A stretch of DNA of 12,857 bases from positions 1 through 12,857 of the forward strand of contig JBJECZ010000214.1 in NCBI GenBank assembly GCA_051871555.1, written 5' to 3'. The notes under the pieces are model-generated. The model did no database searches. It was given only the letters and a program-made list of their open reading frames with translations, and was not told the origin of the DNA. This stretch comes from SFTJ01 sp051871555. Lineage in GTDB: Bacteria > Bacteroidota > Bacteroidia > Bacteroidales > Muribaculaceae. Positions 6,351 to 12,857 of this stretch are shown here, piece after piece (position 1 is the first letter of the stretch; the number at the start of each line of letters is the position of its first letter). The translations under genes and the position numbers were made by a program.

Positions 6351-8972
6351 TTACAGGTTGGCAAGCACAATTTCTTTCATCTTGTCGAGTGCAGCCGACA
6401 GACCATCGGCGTTCTTGCCGCCAGCTTGAGCGAAGCCGGGTTGACCGCCACCACCGCCTTGGATGAGCTTGGCGGCTTCGCGAACAATCTTCGATGCGTT
6501 GAGGGCATCGCTGATGAGCGCTTCAGAAATCATCACAGTGAGTGTGGGCTTGCCGGTGTTGTTTGTGGCTGCCATGAACACCACGTTTTCTTTTGCGTTT
6601 TTGAGCTCGAAAGCAACGCCTTTCACCACGTCAGCCAAGAACGGACCGTTTAACGTGGCAATCTTTGCTCCGGCAGTTTCGGTGGCGTTTTCGAGCACTG
6701 TCTTGGCAAGCGCCTTGACGCGTTCGTGCATATATTCTTCGGCTTGCTTGCGCAGAGTGGCGTTTTCGGTGATTGATTTTTGCAGCGCAACGAGCACGTT
6801 AGGTGTGTTGTTGAGCAACTCGCGCACCTTGCCGAGGGTGTCCTCGAGGTCGTATAGCGCATTTTGCACATTTTCGCCGGTGATGGCTTCGATGCGTCGG
6901 ATGCCGGCTGCAATGCTGCTTTCGCTCATGATTTTAATCATGCCTATGTTGCCGGTGTTGTCGACGTGCGTACCGCCGCAAAGTTCGATCGACGAGCCGT
7001 ATTGAATCACGCGCACCTTGTCGCCATATTTTTCGCCGAACAGAGCCATTGCACCCAGAGCCTTAGCCTCGTCGATGGGCACGTTGCGATGTTCGCAGCG
7101 CGGAATAGCCATGCGCACTTTTTCGTTGGCAATGCGTTCCACTTTGCGCAGTTCGTCTTGAGTCATCTTCTGGAAGTGCGAGAAGTCGAAACGAAGCACC
7201 TTCGAGTCGACGTAGCTGCCTTTTTGCTCAACGTGAGTGCCGAGCACTTCGCGCAGCGCCTCGTGCAGCAGGTGAGTGGCTGTGTGGTTGCATGCAATGG
7301 CACGGCGCGCTTTCACGTCGATTTGTGCGTGGAAAGACTCGGTGACGTCGCTTGGCAACTTCTTGCTCAGGTGAATAGGCAAGTTGTTTTCGCGCTTGGT
7401 GTCGAAAATCTCAATCGTTTCGTCGCCGCAGGTGAGGGTGCCTTTGTCGCCCACTTGACCACCCATTTCGGCGTAGAATGGAGTGCGTGAAAGCACAATC
7501 TGATAGAATTCGTTGTTCTTTTGCTTTACCTTGCGATAGCGAAGAATTTCGGTGTCGACTTCGGTGAGGTCGTAGCCCACAAATTCGGTTTCGCCCTCTT
7601 TGAGTTCCACCCAGTCGGTGGCTTCAACGGCGGCGGCGTTGCGAGCACGTTGCTTTTGCTTAGCCATTTCGTCGTTGAACTCTTCGATGTTGGCTTCGAG
7701 GCCGTTTTCGCGAAGGATGAGTTCGGTGAGGTCGAGCGGGAAGCCGTAGGTGTCGTAGAGCACAAATGCGTCTCGGCCGCTGATTTTTTGTTTTCCGGCT
7801 TCCTTGGTGTCGGCAATCACTTTGTCAAGCATCTTAATGCCGGTTTCAAGCGTGCGCAGGAAGCTGTCTTCTTCCTCCTTAATCACGTTTTTGATGAGGG
7901 TGCTTTGAACCTTGATTTCGGGGTAAGCATCGCCCATCGATTCAATGAGGGTGTCGATGAGCTTATACATGAATGCTTCGCGCTGGCCAAGGAAAGTGTA
8001 GCCATAGCGAACGGCGCGGCGCAGGATGCGGCGAATCACATATCCCGCCTTGGCATTCGAAGGCAGTTGCGAGTCGGCAATTGAGAATGCAATGGTGCGC
8101 ACGTGGTCGGCAACTACGCGCATAGCCACGTCGCAGTCCTTATTGTCGCCGTAGGTCTTGCCTGCAATTTCGCCAATCTTATGGATGAGCGGTTGGAAGA
8201 CGTCGGTGTCGTAGTTCGATGTTTTGCCTTGCAGCGCCATGCACAGGCGTTCGAAGCCCATGCCGGTGTCAATCACCTTGTTAGGCAGCGGCTCGAGCGA
8301 GCCGTCGGCTTTGCGGTTGTATTGCATGAACACCAGGTTCCATATTTCAATCACTTGCGGGTGGTCGCCGTTCACCAAGTCGCGGCCGGCAATCTTGGCT
8401 TTTTCCTCGTCGCTGCGCAGGTCGATGTGTATTTCTGAGCAGGGACCGCAAGGACCGGTGTCGCCCATTTCCCAGAAGTTGTCGTGACGGTTGCCGTTGA
8501 TGATATGGTCGGCGGGCAGATGCTTTTCCCAGATGGCGGCTGCCTCGTTGTCGCGCTCAAGACCTTCGGGTGCATAGCCCTCGAACACTGTTGCATAGAG
8601 GTTCTTCGGGTCGAGTTTAAGCACCTCGGTGAGATATTCCCAAGCCCAGTCGATGGCTTCGTGCTTGAAGTAGTCGCCAAACGACCAGTTGCCAAGCATC
8701 TCAAACATGGTGTGGTGGTAGGTGTCGTGTCCAACTTCCTCGAGGTCGTTGTGCTTACCGCTCACGCGAAGGCATTTTTGCGAGTCGGATACGCGCGGCC
8801 ATTTGATGGCTACATTACCCAAAATGATATCCTTGAACTGGTTCATGCCTGCGTTTGTGAACATTAGTGTGGGGTCGTCTTTGATGACCATTGGTGCCGA
8901 GGGCACGATGTGATGCCCTTTGCTGCGGAAAAATTCAATAAATGATTCCCTAATTTCTTTTGCTGTAAGCAT
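6351..8972 (-). CDS. alaS: Alanyl-tRNA synthetase
   Basis: An 873-residue class II synthetase that charges tRNA-Ala and hydrolyses mischarged Ser/Gly-tRNA-Ala in the cytoplasm. The aminoacylation domain starts at MLTAKEIRESFIEFF and contains TLMFTNAGMNQFKD and FEMLGNWSFGDYF (motif 2 region). The helical tRNA-binding domain includes AGYVIRRILRRAVRYGY. The editing domain keeps its zinc-type residues: HTATH with H563 and H567, and CGGTH with C665 and H669, nearly at the E. coli numbering. The C-terminal DHHA1-type domain has the glycine run at 839-843 followed by QPGFAQAGG. The length matches the usual 870-880 residues and no defect is seen. It is transcribed away from the adjacent merR-like gene through a well-formed promoter at 9073-9104, with a leader of about 93 nt that contains no obvious T-box structure. 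Confidence 0.98.
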   Translation of the reverse strand: MLTAKEIRESFIEFFRSKGHHIVPSAPMVIKDDPTLMFTNAGMNQFKDIILGNVAIKWPRVSDSQKCLRVSGKHNDLEEVGHDTYHHTMFEMLGNWSFGDYFKHEAIDWAWEYLTEVLKLDPKNLYATVFEGYAPEGLERDNEAAAIWEKHLPADHIINGNRHDNFWEMGDTGPCGPCSEIHIDLRSDEEKAKIAGRDLVNGDHPQVIEIWNLVFMQYNRKADGSLEPLPNKVIDTGMGFERLCMALQGKTSNYDTDVFQPLIHKIGEIAGKTYGDNKDCDVAMRVVADHVRTIAFSIADSQLPSNAKAGYVIRRILRRAVRYGYTFLGQREAFMYKLIDTLIESMGDAYPEIKVQSTLIKNVIKEEEDSFLRTLETGIKMLDKVIADTKEAGKQKISGRDAFVLYDTYGFPLDLTELILRENGLEANIEEFNDEMAKQKQRARNAAAVEATDWVELKEGETEFVGYDLTEVDTEILRYRKVKQKNNEFYQIVLSRTPFYAEMGGQVGDKGTLTCGDETIEIFDTKRENNLPIHLSKKLPSDVTESFHAQIDVKARRAIACNHTATHLLHEALREVLGTHVEQKGSYVDSKVLRFDFSHFQKMTQDELRKVERIANEKVRMAIPRCEHRNVPIDEAKALGAMALFGEKYGDKVRVIQYGSSIELCGGTHVDNTGNIGMIKIMSESSIAAGIRRIEAITGENVQNALYDLEDTLGKVRELLNNTPNVLVALQKSITENATLRKQAEEYMHERVKALAKTVLENATETAGAKIATLNGPFLADVVKGVAFELKNAKENVVFMAATNNTGKPTLTVMISEALISDALNASKIVREAAKLIQGGGGGQPGFAQAGGKNADGLSAALDKMKEIVLANL

Positions 8973-9026
8973 TGCTAAAAAATCTGATTTATTTTGGAAA
9001 AATAACTGTTTATTTGTCAGTATTAA

Positions 9027-9058
9027 TTTGATAAGTTTAAACTAAATGTTTAACTTTG
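9027..9058 (+). promoter_or_regulatory. Promoter of the MerR-family gene
   Basis: TTTG at 9027-9030, a 20-bp spacer, then TAACTTTG at 9051-9058. The start site is predicted near 9065, about 40 nt before the ATG at 9104. The element also lies inside the predicted alaS leader. Confidence 0.65.
9033..9056. promoter_or_regulatory. Imperfect dyad in the merR promoter spacer
   Basis: AAGTTTAAAC (9033-9042) and GTTTAACTT (9048-9056) are reverse complements over 9 bp with one extra T, separated by TAAAT. The dyad fills the -33/-7 spacer and runs into the -7 element, the place where MerR proteins classically bind. Its AT-rich composition weakens the case. Confidence 0.45.
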
Positions 9059-9072
9059 CACATATTAGCCTA

Positions 9073-9104
9073 CAAAATTACTCTATAATTACGGTTTTTG
9101 CAAA
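9073..9104 (-). promoter_or_regulatory. Promoter of alaS
   Basis: Read on the minus strand: TTTG at 9104-9101, a 20-bp spacer, then TAATTTTG at 9080-9073. The start site is predicted near 9066. The -33 box touches the first base of the merR start codon, so this promoter lies entirely within the predicted merR leader. Confidence 0.65.
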
Positions 9105-9445
9105 TGGACGTTAGCGACTTAGACAAAAAATTCTATAAAATCAGCGATGTTGCCGAGATTTTGGGCATCCCGGCTTCCACTTTGCGCTTTTGGGAGAAGC
9201 AATTCACCATCATTAAGCCTCGCCGTAATGCAAAAAACATTCGCTTCTACACGCCACAGGACATTGAAACCATTCGCAAGGTCTATTATCTTGTAAAGGA
9301 AAAGGGGTTGAAGCTCGATGCCGCTCAGGAGCAGATTCGCCGCAACCGTGCCAATGTGGACAAACGCTTTGAGGTGATTGAGCGCCTGAAGGGTATCCGC
9401 CAAGAACTTACCGACATACTCGATGCAATGGGCAAGTTGCAGTGA
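9104..9445 (+). CDS. Short MerR-family transcriptional regulator
   Basis: A 113-residue protein with a MerR-type winged helix-turn-helix: YKISDVAEILGIPASTLRFWEKQF at about 11-34 is split here as helix-turn-helix 12-31, with wing and following residues PRRNAKNIRFYTPQDI near 39-54. A helical, probably coiled-coil stretch follows (about 82-110), suitable for dimerisation. There is no effector-binding or metal-binding domain and no cysteine, so it resembles the short MerR proteins common in Bacteroidota whose signal is unknown. The ATG at 9104 is preferred to the in-frame TTG at 9098. It is divergent from alaS, with a candidate operator in its own promoter spacer, so autoregulation and influence on alaS are plausible inferences. 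A terminator follows at 9474-9508. Confidence 0.85.
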   Translation: MDVSDLDKKFYKISDVAEILGIPASTLRFWEKQFTIIKPRRNAKNIRFYTPQDIETIRKVYYLVKEKGLKLDAAQEQIRRNRANVDKRFEVIERLKGIRQELTDILDAMGKLQ

Positions 9446-9473
9446 TGCTTTGTCTGAAGTTTTGATATGTTCA

Positions 9474-9508
9474 CGCCCCGATGATGAAACAGGTTCATTA
9501 TCGGGGCG
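9474..9508. terminator. Hairpin terminator between the converging merR and flavodiiron genes
   Basis: CGCCCCGATGATGAA (9474-9488) pairs with TTCATTATCGGGGCG (9494-9508): 15 bp with one G-U pair and a 5-nt loop. Neither side has a strong T-run, so termination efficiency is uncertain, but its position and strength suit a shared terminator. Confidence 0.75.
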
Positions 9509-9536
9509 CGATGCTTTATTGTTGTTGCAGCATGAA

Positions 9537-10700
9537 TTAAATCAATGCATTGGCAAGTGCTTCGAGTTGCTTGATGGTGTCGGCTTTCACTGTCGATTCC
9601 ACGGTTACCATCGGCTCAACGATGGTGATGTCTTTGAGTGCCTGCATGGCTTCGCGCATCTTTCGGCCGGCAACTGGTGCCCAGCTGCCGTTTTCGATGA
9701 ATGCCACTTTGCGGTTCTGATAGTTTTTGGCTTTAAGGTGGCTAATGAAGTCGTCCATAACGGGCATAACGCCGCCATCGTAGGTGGGCGCTGCAAGCAC
9801 CAGGCGGTCGTAGCGGAATGCGTCCTCAATTGCCTCTGCCATATCGTCGCGCGAGAGGTCGGTGATCGACACTTTCACGTCGCTTGAGCTTCGCAGCAGG
9901 TCGGCGAGCTTGTTTGCGGCGGCAGCGGTGTTGCCGTGGAGGCTGCAATAAGCAATGAATATGCCTTGATTTTCGGGCTTATAGCTGCTCCAGGTGTCGT
10001 AGAGCCCAATGTGGAAGTCGAGGTTTTCCTTGAGTATCGGGCCATGCAGCGGGCAGATGGTGGCAATGTCGAGTGCAGCGGCTTTCTTGAGCAGGGCTTG
10101 CACTTGTGCACCGTATTTTCCGCAGATGTTAAAGTAGTAGCGACGTGCTTCGCATGCCCAGTCTTCGTCGGCAGACAGTGCTCCGAATTTGCCGAAGGCA
10201 TCGGCTGAGAACAGAATCTTTTCGCTCTGCTCGTAAGTAACCATCACTTCGGGCCAGTGAACCATTGGCGCCATAAAGAATTGCAGCGTGTGAGCGCCCA
10301 GCGACAGCGTTTCGCCTTCATCCACCACTTGCAGGCGTGAGGTGAGCTCGTCGCCGAAGAATCGTTTCACCAGTGCCACAGCTTTGGCTGAGCAGATGCC
10401 AACGAGCGCAGGATATTTGTCCATCATGGCTTTGATGACCGCGCTGTGGTCGGGCTCCATATGGCTGATAATCAAATAGTCGGGTGTGCGTCCGTTGAGG
10501 GCGGCGTCGAGGTTGGCTTGCCATTCGGTTTGCTTGCATGCATCGGCAGTATCGAAAACGGCAATCTTGTCGTCGATAATCACATAGGAGTTGTAGGATA
10601 TACCATTGGGAATGATGTATTGACCTTCGAAGAGGTCGGATTCGTTGTCGTCAACTCCGATATATCTCACTGCATTGCTGATTGTTACGTCGTTTGTCAT
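9537..10700 (-). CDS. Flavodiiron protein (A-type flavoprotein, O2/NO reductase)
   Basis: A 387-residue class A flavodiiron protein: a metallo-beta-lactamase-like diiron domain followed by a flavodoxin-like FMN domain. In anaerobes these soluble enzymes reduce O2 to water and/or NO to N2O using electrons from rubredoxin or a similar carrier. All expected diiron ligands are present: H80, E82, D84 and H85 in HMEPDH, H148 in VHWPE, D167 in SADAFG and H219 in CPLHGP. The flavodoxin half begins near 247 (GIFIAYCSLHGNTAAAA), with the FMN phosphate loop SLHGNT at 253-258; later FMN-contacting segments are APTYDGG and GSWAPVAG. No rubredoxin or NADH oxidoreductase domain is fused and no partner lies next to it. 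The gene appears monocistronic. Preference for O2 or NO cannot be read from sequence. Confidence 0.93.
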   Translation of the reverse strand: MTNDVTISNAVRYIGVDDNESDLFEGQYIIPNGISYNSYVIIDDKIAVFDTADACKQTEWQANLDAALNGRTPDYLIISHMEPDHSAVIKAMMDKYPALVGICSAKAVALVKRFFGDELTSRLQVVDEGETLSLGAHTLQFFMAPMVHWPEVMVTYEQSEKILFSADAFGKFGALSADEDWACEARRYYFNICGKYGAQVQALLKKAAALDIATICPLHGPILKENLDFHIGLYDTWSSYKPENQGIFIAYCSLHGNTAAAANKLADLLRSSSDVKVSITDLSRDDMAEAIEDAFRYDRLVLAAPTYDGGVMPVMDDFISHLKAKNYQNRKVAFIENGSWAPVAGRKMREAMQALKDITIVEPMVTVESTVKADTIKQLEALANALI

Positions 10701-10747
10701 ACTCTAATAAATACTTCTAAAAAATATTGAAATACGTTTTGCGGATG

Positions 10748-10779
10748 TAAAATTACAATTTTATTATGAATTGATGAAA
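10748..10779 (-). promoter_or_regulatory. Weak candidate promoter for the flavodiiron gene
   Basis: On the minus strand TTTC (10779-10776), a 20-bp spacer and TAATTTTA (10755-10748) give near-consensus boxes with one mismatch in each. The inferred leader is about 40 nt. The rest of the 10701-10807 gap is AT-rich with no recognisable terminator for the gene upstream. Confidence 0.3.
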
Positions 10780-10807
10780 TTCTTGCCCATAGTATTGCGC
10801 TTCTTGC

Positions 10808-11536
10808 TCAGATGAGCAATGCCACAATTCCGCTCACGCCGATGTAGACGTACACTATGCGCTGAAGTGTGTCGCGCGAGATGGCGTTGAACACCTTTGC
10901 GCCGAGCCATGTGCCGGCAATAACGGCAACGATGCCAAAGCCGAATGCGGTGCCCACTTGGCTGGTGAGCATGCCGTTGCTGCCGCGAAATATGGTCATT
11001 GCCATGTTGCCCAGCAGAAAATACACTTGTGTAAGCGCGATGTATTGTTCTTTTGTGGGGCAGGCGGCAAGGAAATAGAGCACAGCAGGCGGACCTTGCA
11101 TGCCGCAGAAACCGCCCATCAAGCCCGACATGCTGCCAAGCCCAATCTGCGCTGCCCGCGTGGCGCGCGGCTTGATGCGTTGGCGCAGGAAAATGAAGTA
11201 AAGACTGACGCCTATGAGAATAACACCCAGCGCTTTTTTCAGCACCGCGCTGTCAATCATCCTCACCATGCCCACGGCAAAGAACGATGTCGCCAAAAAC
11301 GCCGCAAGAATCAGCCACAGCTTGCTCCACACAATGTGCTTGTGCATGCGCGCCACAATGATGAGCGACGTCACAGATGCCAGCAATCCCGACAGGGCAG
11401 TTGCTTCGCCGTAGCTGGGCATGACGTGTGGCAGCAGAGTCATGATGAAGATGCCGAAGCCAAAGCCGCTCACGCGCTGCACAAAGCTGGCGCCCAGGGC
11501 GAAAAGTGCTATCAGCAATATTTGCTCAAGTTGCAT
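10808..11536 (-). CDS. TSUP-family (TauE/SafE-like) membrane transporter
   Basis: A 242-residue integral inner-membrane protein of the TSUP family (sulfite exporter TauE/SafE). Members move sulfur-containing or organic anions, but most are untested. About seven or eight hydrophobic segments are visible, near 4-20, 27-40, 46-62, 72-92, 102-117, 130-158, 166-183, 193-214 and 225-242. The internal duplication of the family shows as glycine-rich motifs in each half: RVSGFGFGI at 21-29 and SGLMGGFCGMQGPPAVLY at 137-154. The length is typical. It shares direction with the flavodiiron gene 107 bp downstream, but nothing shows a functional link. The substrate is unknown; a sulfonate, sulfite or small anion role is only a family-level guess. 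Confidence 0.85.
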   Translation of the reverse strand: MQLEQILLIALFALGASFVQRVSGFGFGIFIMTLLPHVMPSYGEATALSGLLASVTSLIIVARMHKHIVWSKLWLILAAFLATSFFAVGMVRMIDSAVLKKALGVILIGVSLYFIFLRQRIKPRATRAAQIGLGSMSGLMGGFCGMQGPPAVLYFLAACPTKEQYIALTQVYFLLGNMAMTIFRGSNGMLTSQVGTAFGFGIVAVIAGTWLGAKVFNAISRDTLQRIVYVYIGVSGIVALLI

Positions 11537-11574
11537 GGCGGGGTAGTGGATTTTGTCGATGTGGCTAAAATGCA

Positions 11575-11638
11575 GCGATGCTGCCTCCTTGTTCGGTCCG
11601 CTTGCTTATGTGCGGCATTCAGGGATGGGCAGCATCGC
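11575..11638 (-). terminator. Long-loop inverted repeat, possible terminator of the DUF3127 gene
   Basis: GCGATGCTGCC (11575-11585) and GGCAGCATCGC (11628-11638) are perfect 11-bp reverse complements around a 42-nt spacer, in which CCGC (11598-11601) and GCGG (11612-11615) can also pair. On the minus strand it follows the DUF3127 stop by 32 bp and is followed shortly by TTTT (complement of 11567-11570). The long loop makes this a weak terminator; it could instead be an operator upstream of the TSUP gene. Confidence 0.45.
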
Positions 11639-11670
11639 CTATTGTTGATTCTGTTTCCGTTCGGGGAAAA

Positions 11671-12063
11671 TCAGAATGGAAGGTCGTCGTTGTCGTTTGC
11701 AGCGCCAAAGTCGGGTGCTGGCGGCATACCGATGGGTGCTTGAGGCTCCGAAGCAACATATCCGCCGGCAGGAGCAGCAGCTGGTGCGTCGTTAGTGATT
11801 TTTTCGCCTTTCCATCCGCGGATGTTGGTATAGTAACGGCCTTGGTATTCGCGGCTTTCGATGTCGAAGCTCAGCAGAATTTCGTCGCCTACTTCAAAGT
11901 TATATTGGTCGGCACGGTCGCCAAAGAAGTCGAATGCTATGGTCTTTGGGTGTGCTTCGATGGTTTCCATCACATAGTCCTGTTTTTTCCATGGGTTACC
12001 TGTCGATTTGGATGTGCCGCTCACGAGAGGCAGCTTCTTGATAATCTTTCCTTTTACTTCCAT
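11671..12063 (-). CDS. DUF3127 protein with SSB-like acidic tail
   Basis: A 130-residue protein matching the DUF3127 family of Bacteroidota, small proteins predicted to have an OB-like fold related to single-stranded DNA-binding proteins. Characteristic segments are MEVKGKIIKKLP, GNPWKKQDYVMET at 22-34, AFDFFGDRADQY at 43-54 and SFDIESREYQGRYYTNIRGW at 65-84. After residue 90 the sequence turns into an Ala/Pro/Gly-rich linker and ends DNDDLPF at 124-130, closely resembling the DDDIPF tip by which SSB recruits repair proteins. Single-stranded nucleic acid binding is therefore likely but inferred. I start at 12063, because the longer frame opening at 12114 would begin inside a predicted -7 element and gives atypical N-terminal residues. 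The gene is monocistronic. Confidence 0.85.
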   Translation of the reverse strand: MEVKGKIIKKLPLVSGTSKSTGNPWKKQDYVMETIEAHPKTIAFDFFGDRADQYNFEVGDEILLSFDIESREYQGRYYTNIRGWKGEKITNDAPAAAPAGGYVASEPQAPIGMPPAPDFGAANDNDDLPF

Positions 12064-12111
12064 ATATGTTTTTAATTTTTTTATGTTTCTCGTCAATGCG
12101 AAATTATTCTG

Positions 12112-12119
12112 CAAATTTA
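12112..12119 (-). promoter_or_regulatory. Candidate -7 element for the DUF3127 gene
   Basis: CAAATTTA on the plus strand reads TAAATTTG on the minus strand, matching TAnnTTTG, and would give a leader of about 40 nt to the ATG at 12063. No matching -33 TTG is seen at the usual distance. Confidence 0.45.
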
Positions 12120-12393
12120 GCGAATCAAATCCGATTTTCCGTTGATTGTTGAAAAATAATTTTCATACCGCCCGACTTTGACCATACTTTAACTCATTTG
12201 TCTCATCCCACTGCAAGAATAAGAGGGATTGTGTAGTAATAGCTACTCTAAAAACTATCACACACTCCGACGCCTGAAAGGCACACATTAGAATAAATCG
12301 TTACAACCTCCACACATTGGAGCATGTTAGACCGTCAAGGCTGCTCCCTCCCGACCTCGACGCCAACGCCCGAGGGCACAGCAGCCAAGCCCA
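12120..12393. other. Gene-poor intergenic stretch
   Basis: No convincing gene is present in this 274-bp interval (330 bp counting the DUF3127 leader). The part to about 12300 is AT-rich without clear motifs. The octamer CACACATT occurs twice, near 12283 and 12312. The last 70 bases are much more GC-rich and hold the nested hairpin at 12339-12386. A 25-codon plus-strand frame (12324-12401) crosses that hairpin but has no separate support. Confidence 0.6.
12339..12386. repeat. GC-rich nested hairpin downstream of the edge gene
   Basis: GGCTGCT (12339-12345) pairs with AGCAGCC (12380-12386), and directly inside it CCCTC (12346-12350) pairs with GAGGG (12372-12376), leaving a 3-nt bulge and a 21-nt loop. 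It begins 7 bp after the stop of the minus-strand gene at the window edge. There is no T-run, so it may be a Rho-type or processing end rather than a classic terminator. Confidence 0.55.
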
Positions 12394-12857
12394 CTATTTA
12401 ATTTTGTCAGTTATGGCTTTTACGATATTGTACACGTCAGTCAATTTATCAACTATCTTTTCGGTGTCATTATCTTCTATTACAGGGATATGAAGGTAAA
12501 TTCGAGATGGGGCATTTTCTGGGTGTTCATCAAGTTCGCAACCCGGGAACGCTTCTGACAACGCCTCGCGGTATGGCTCATAATGCTTACGATTCCAAAC
12601 AGTAACGTAAATGCCAAATACTCCAAGTGGATTATCGAATGACCCTTGTTTGAATGAAGCCTCAATACCAAGACGGTTGCCATCCTTGTTAAATTCAACT
12701 CCTAAGTCCCAGCCTTGCCAAGCCCACCAGTCGGCTCCTGTACGAGCTTTTATCAAGGTTAGGAGTTCTCCGATACGTTCTTTGCGAAGTTGTAGAATTT
12801 GGTTCTCAAATTTTTCATACTCGGCTTTGAGCCAATTAATTTGTCGGCGGTTCTCGT
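12394..12857 (-). CDS. Unrecognised protein, C-terminal part (runs off the window)
   Basis: The frame is open from the right edge to a TAG at 12394-12396, giving 153 visible residues; the N-terminus lies outside. A TTG at 12754-12756 is not a likely start, because the frame continues upstream with protein-like sequence. The first 35 visible residues (INWLKAEYEKFENQ, LRKERIGELL) look like a charged coiled-coil helix. A mixed alpha/beta region rich in aromatics follows (ADWWAWQGWDLGVEFN, LGVFGIYVTVWNRKHY), then a helical C-terminus ending AITDKIK. The layout recalls C-terminal regions of Bacteroidota PD-(D/E)XK nuclease-like proteins, but no catalytic motif is visible, so I assign no function. 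By eye it is more A/T-rich than alaS and the flavodiiron gene. Confidence 0.75.
   Translation of the reverse strand, partial: ENRRQINWLKAEYEKFENQILQLRKERIGELLTLIKARTGADWWAWQGWDLGVEFNKDGNRLGIEASFKQGSFDNPLGVFGIYVTVWNRKHYEPYREALSEAFPGCELDEHPENAPSRIYLHIPVIEDNDTEKIVDKLTDVYNIVKAITDKIK

Noticed and set aside
6864..7490. Plus-strand open frame of 208 codons opposite alaS, with others at 6463-7005, 7521-8084 and 8103-8438.
   Set aside because: All lie within a complete, motif-intact alaS; their translations are low in family-like features and follow from the codon usage of the opposite strand.
10958..11743. Plus-strand open frame of 261 codons across the TSUP gene and the start of the DUF3127 region.
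   Set aside because: His/Gln/Arg-rich translation without recognisable motifs, antisense to a clear membrane protein.
12064..12114. 17-residue N-terminal extension of the DUF3127 protein.
   Set aside because: It begins within the TAAATTTG candidate promoter element and the conserved family start MEVKGKI is at 12063.
12220..12393. Possible CRISPR repeat, tRNA or tmRNA in the structured intergenic stretch.
   Set aside because: No regularly spaced repeats, no cloverleaf and no CCA or tmRNA-like ends could be found; only an isolated hairpin and a duplicated octamer.
12324..12401. 25-codon plus-strand frame across the GC-rich hairpin.
   Set aside because: The Pro/Thr-rich translation is explained by the GC-rich repeat and it overlaps the 3' end of the opposite gene; no independent support.

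Overview
The window looks like a chromosomal segment from a Bacteroidales-type member of the Bacteroidota. The evidence is repeated promoter candidates of the form TTTG (or TTG), about 18-20 bp, then TAnnTTTG, together with lineage-typical proteins: a DUF3127 protein with an SSB-like tail, a short MerR regulator, a lipoprotein GH78 rhamnosidase and a FemAB-type ligase. No tRNA, rRNA, CRISPR array, insertion sequence or transposase is visible. The species was not identified.

Left part, plus strand (1-5489): a possible 15-codon tail of an upstream gene, a FemAB-like aminoacyltransferase (161-1279), a ROK-family sugar kinase (1489-2475) closed by two tandem terminators, a 419-bp intergenic region carrying two inverted repeats, and a lipoprotein alpha-L-rhamnosidase of family GH78 (2895-5489). 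These appear to be separate transcription units; no SusC/SusD pair or rhamnose catabolic gene is present.

Middle part, minus strand (5636-8972): engB (ribosome-assembly GTPase) and alaS (alanyl-tRNA synthetase), separated by a terminator. The rhamnosidase and engB converge on a two-hairpin region. alaS and a short MerR-family regulator (9104-9445) diverge from a compact region where two well-formed promoters face each other with predicted start sites almost on the same base. An imperfect dyad fills the spacer of the merR promoter. This is the most interesting regulatory arrangement in the window.

Right part, minus strand (9537-12857): a flavodiiron oxygen/NO reductase, a TSUP-family (TauE/SafE-like) membrane protein, a DUF3127 protein ending in DDLPF, then a 330-bp gene-poor stretch with a GC-rich nested hairpin, and the 3' part of an unrecognised gene that runs off the window edge. 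Taken together the region is mostly housekeeping. I see no clear new multi-gene system; the notable signals are regulatory dyads and the DUF3127 and edge genes.
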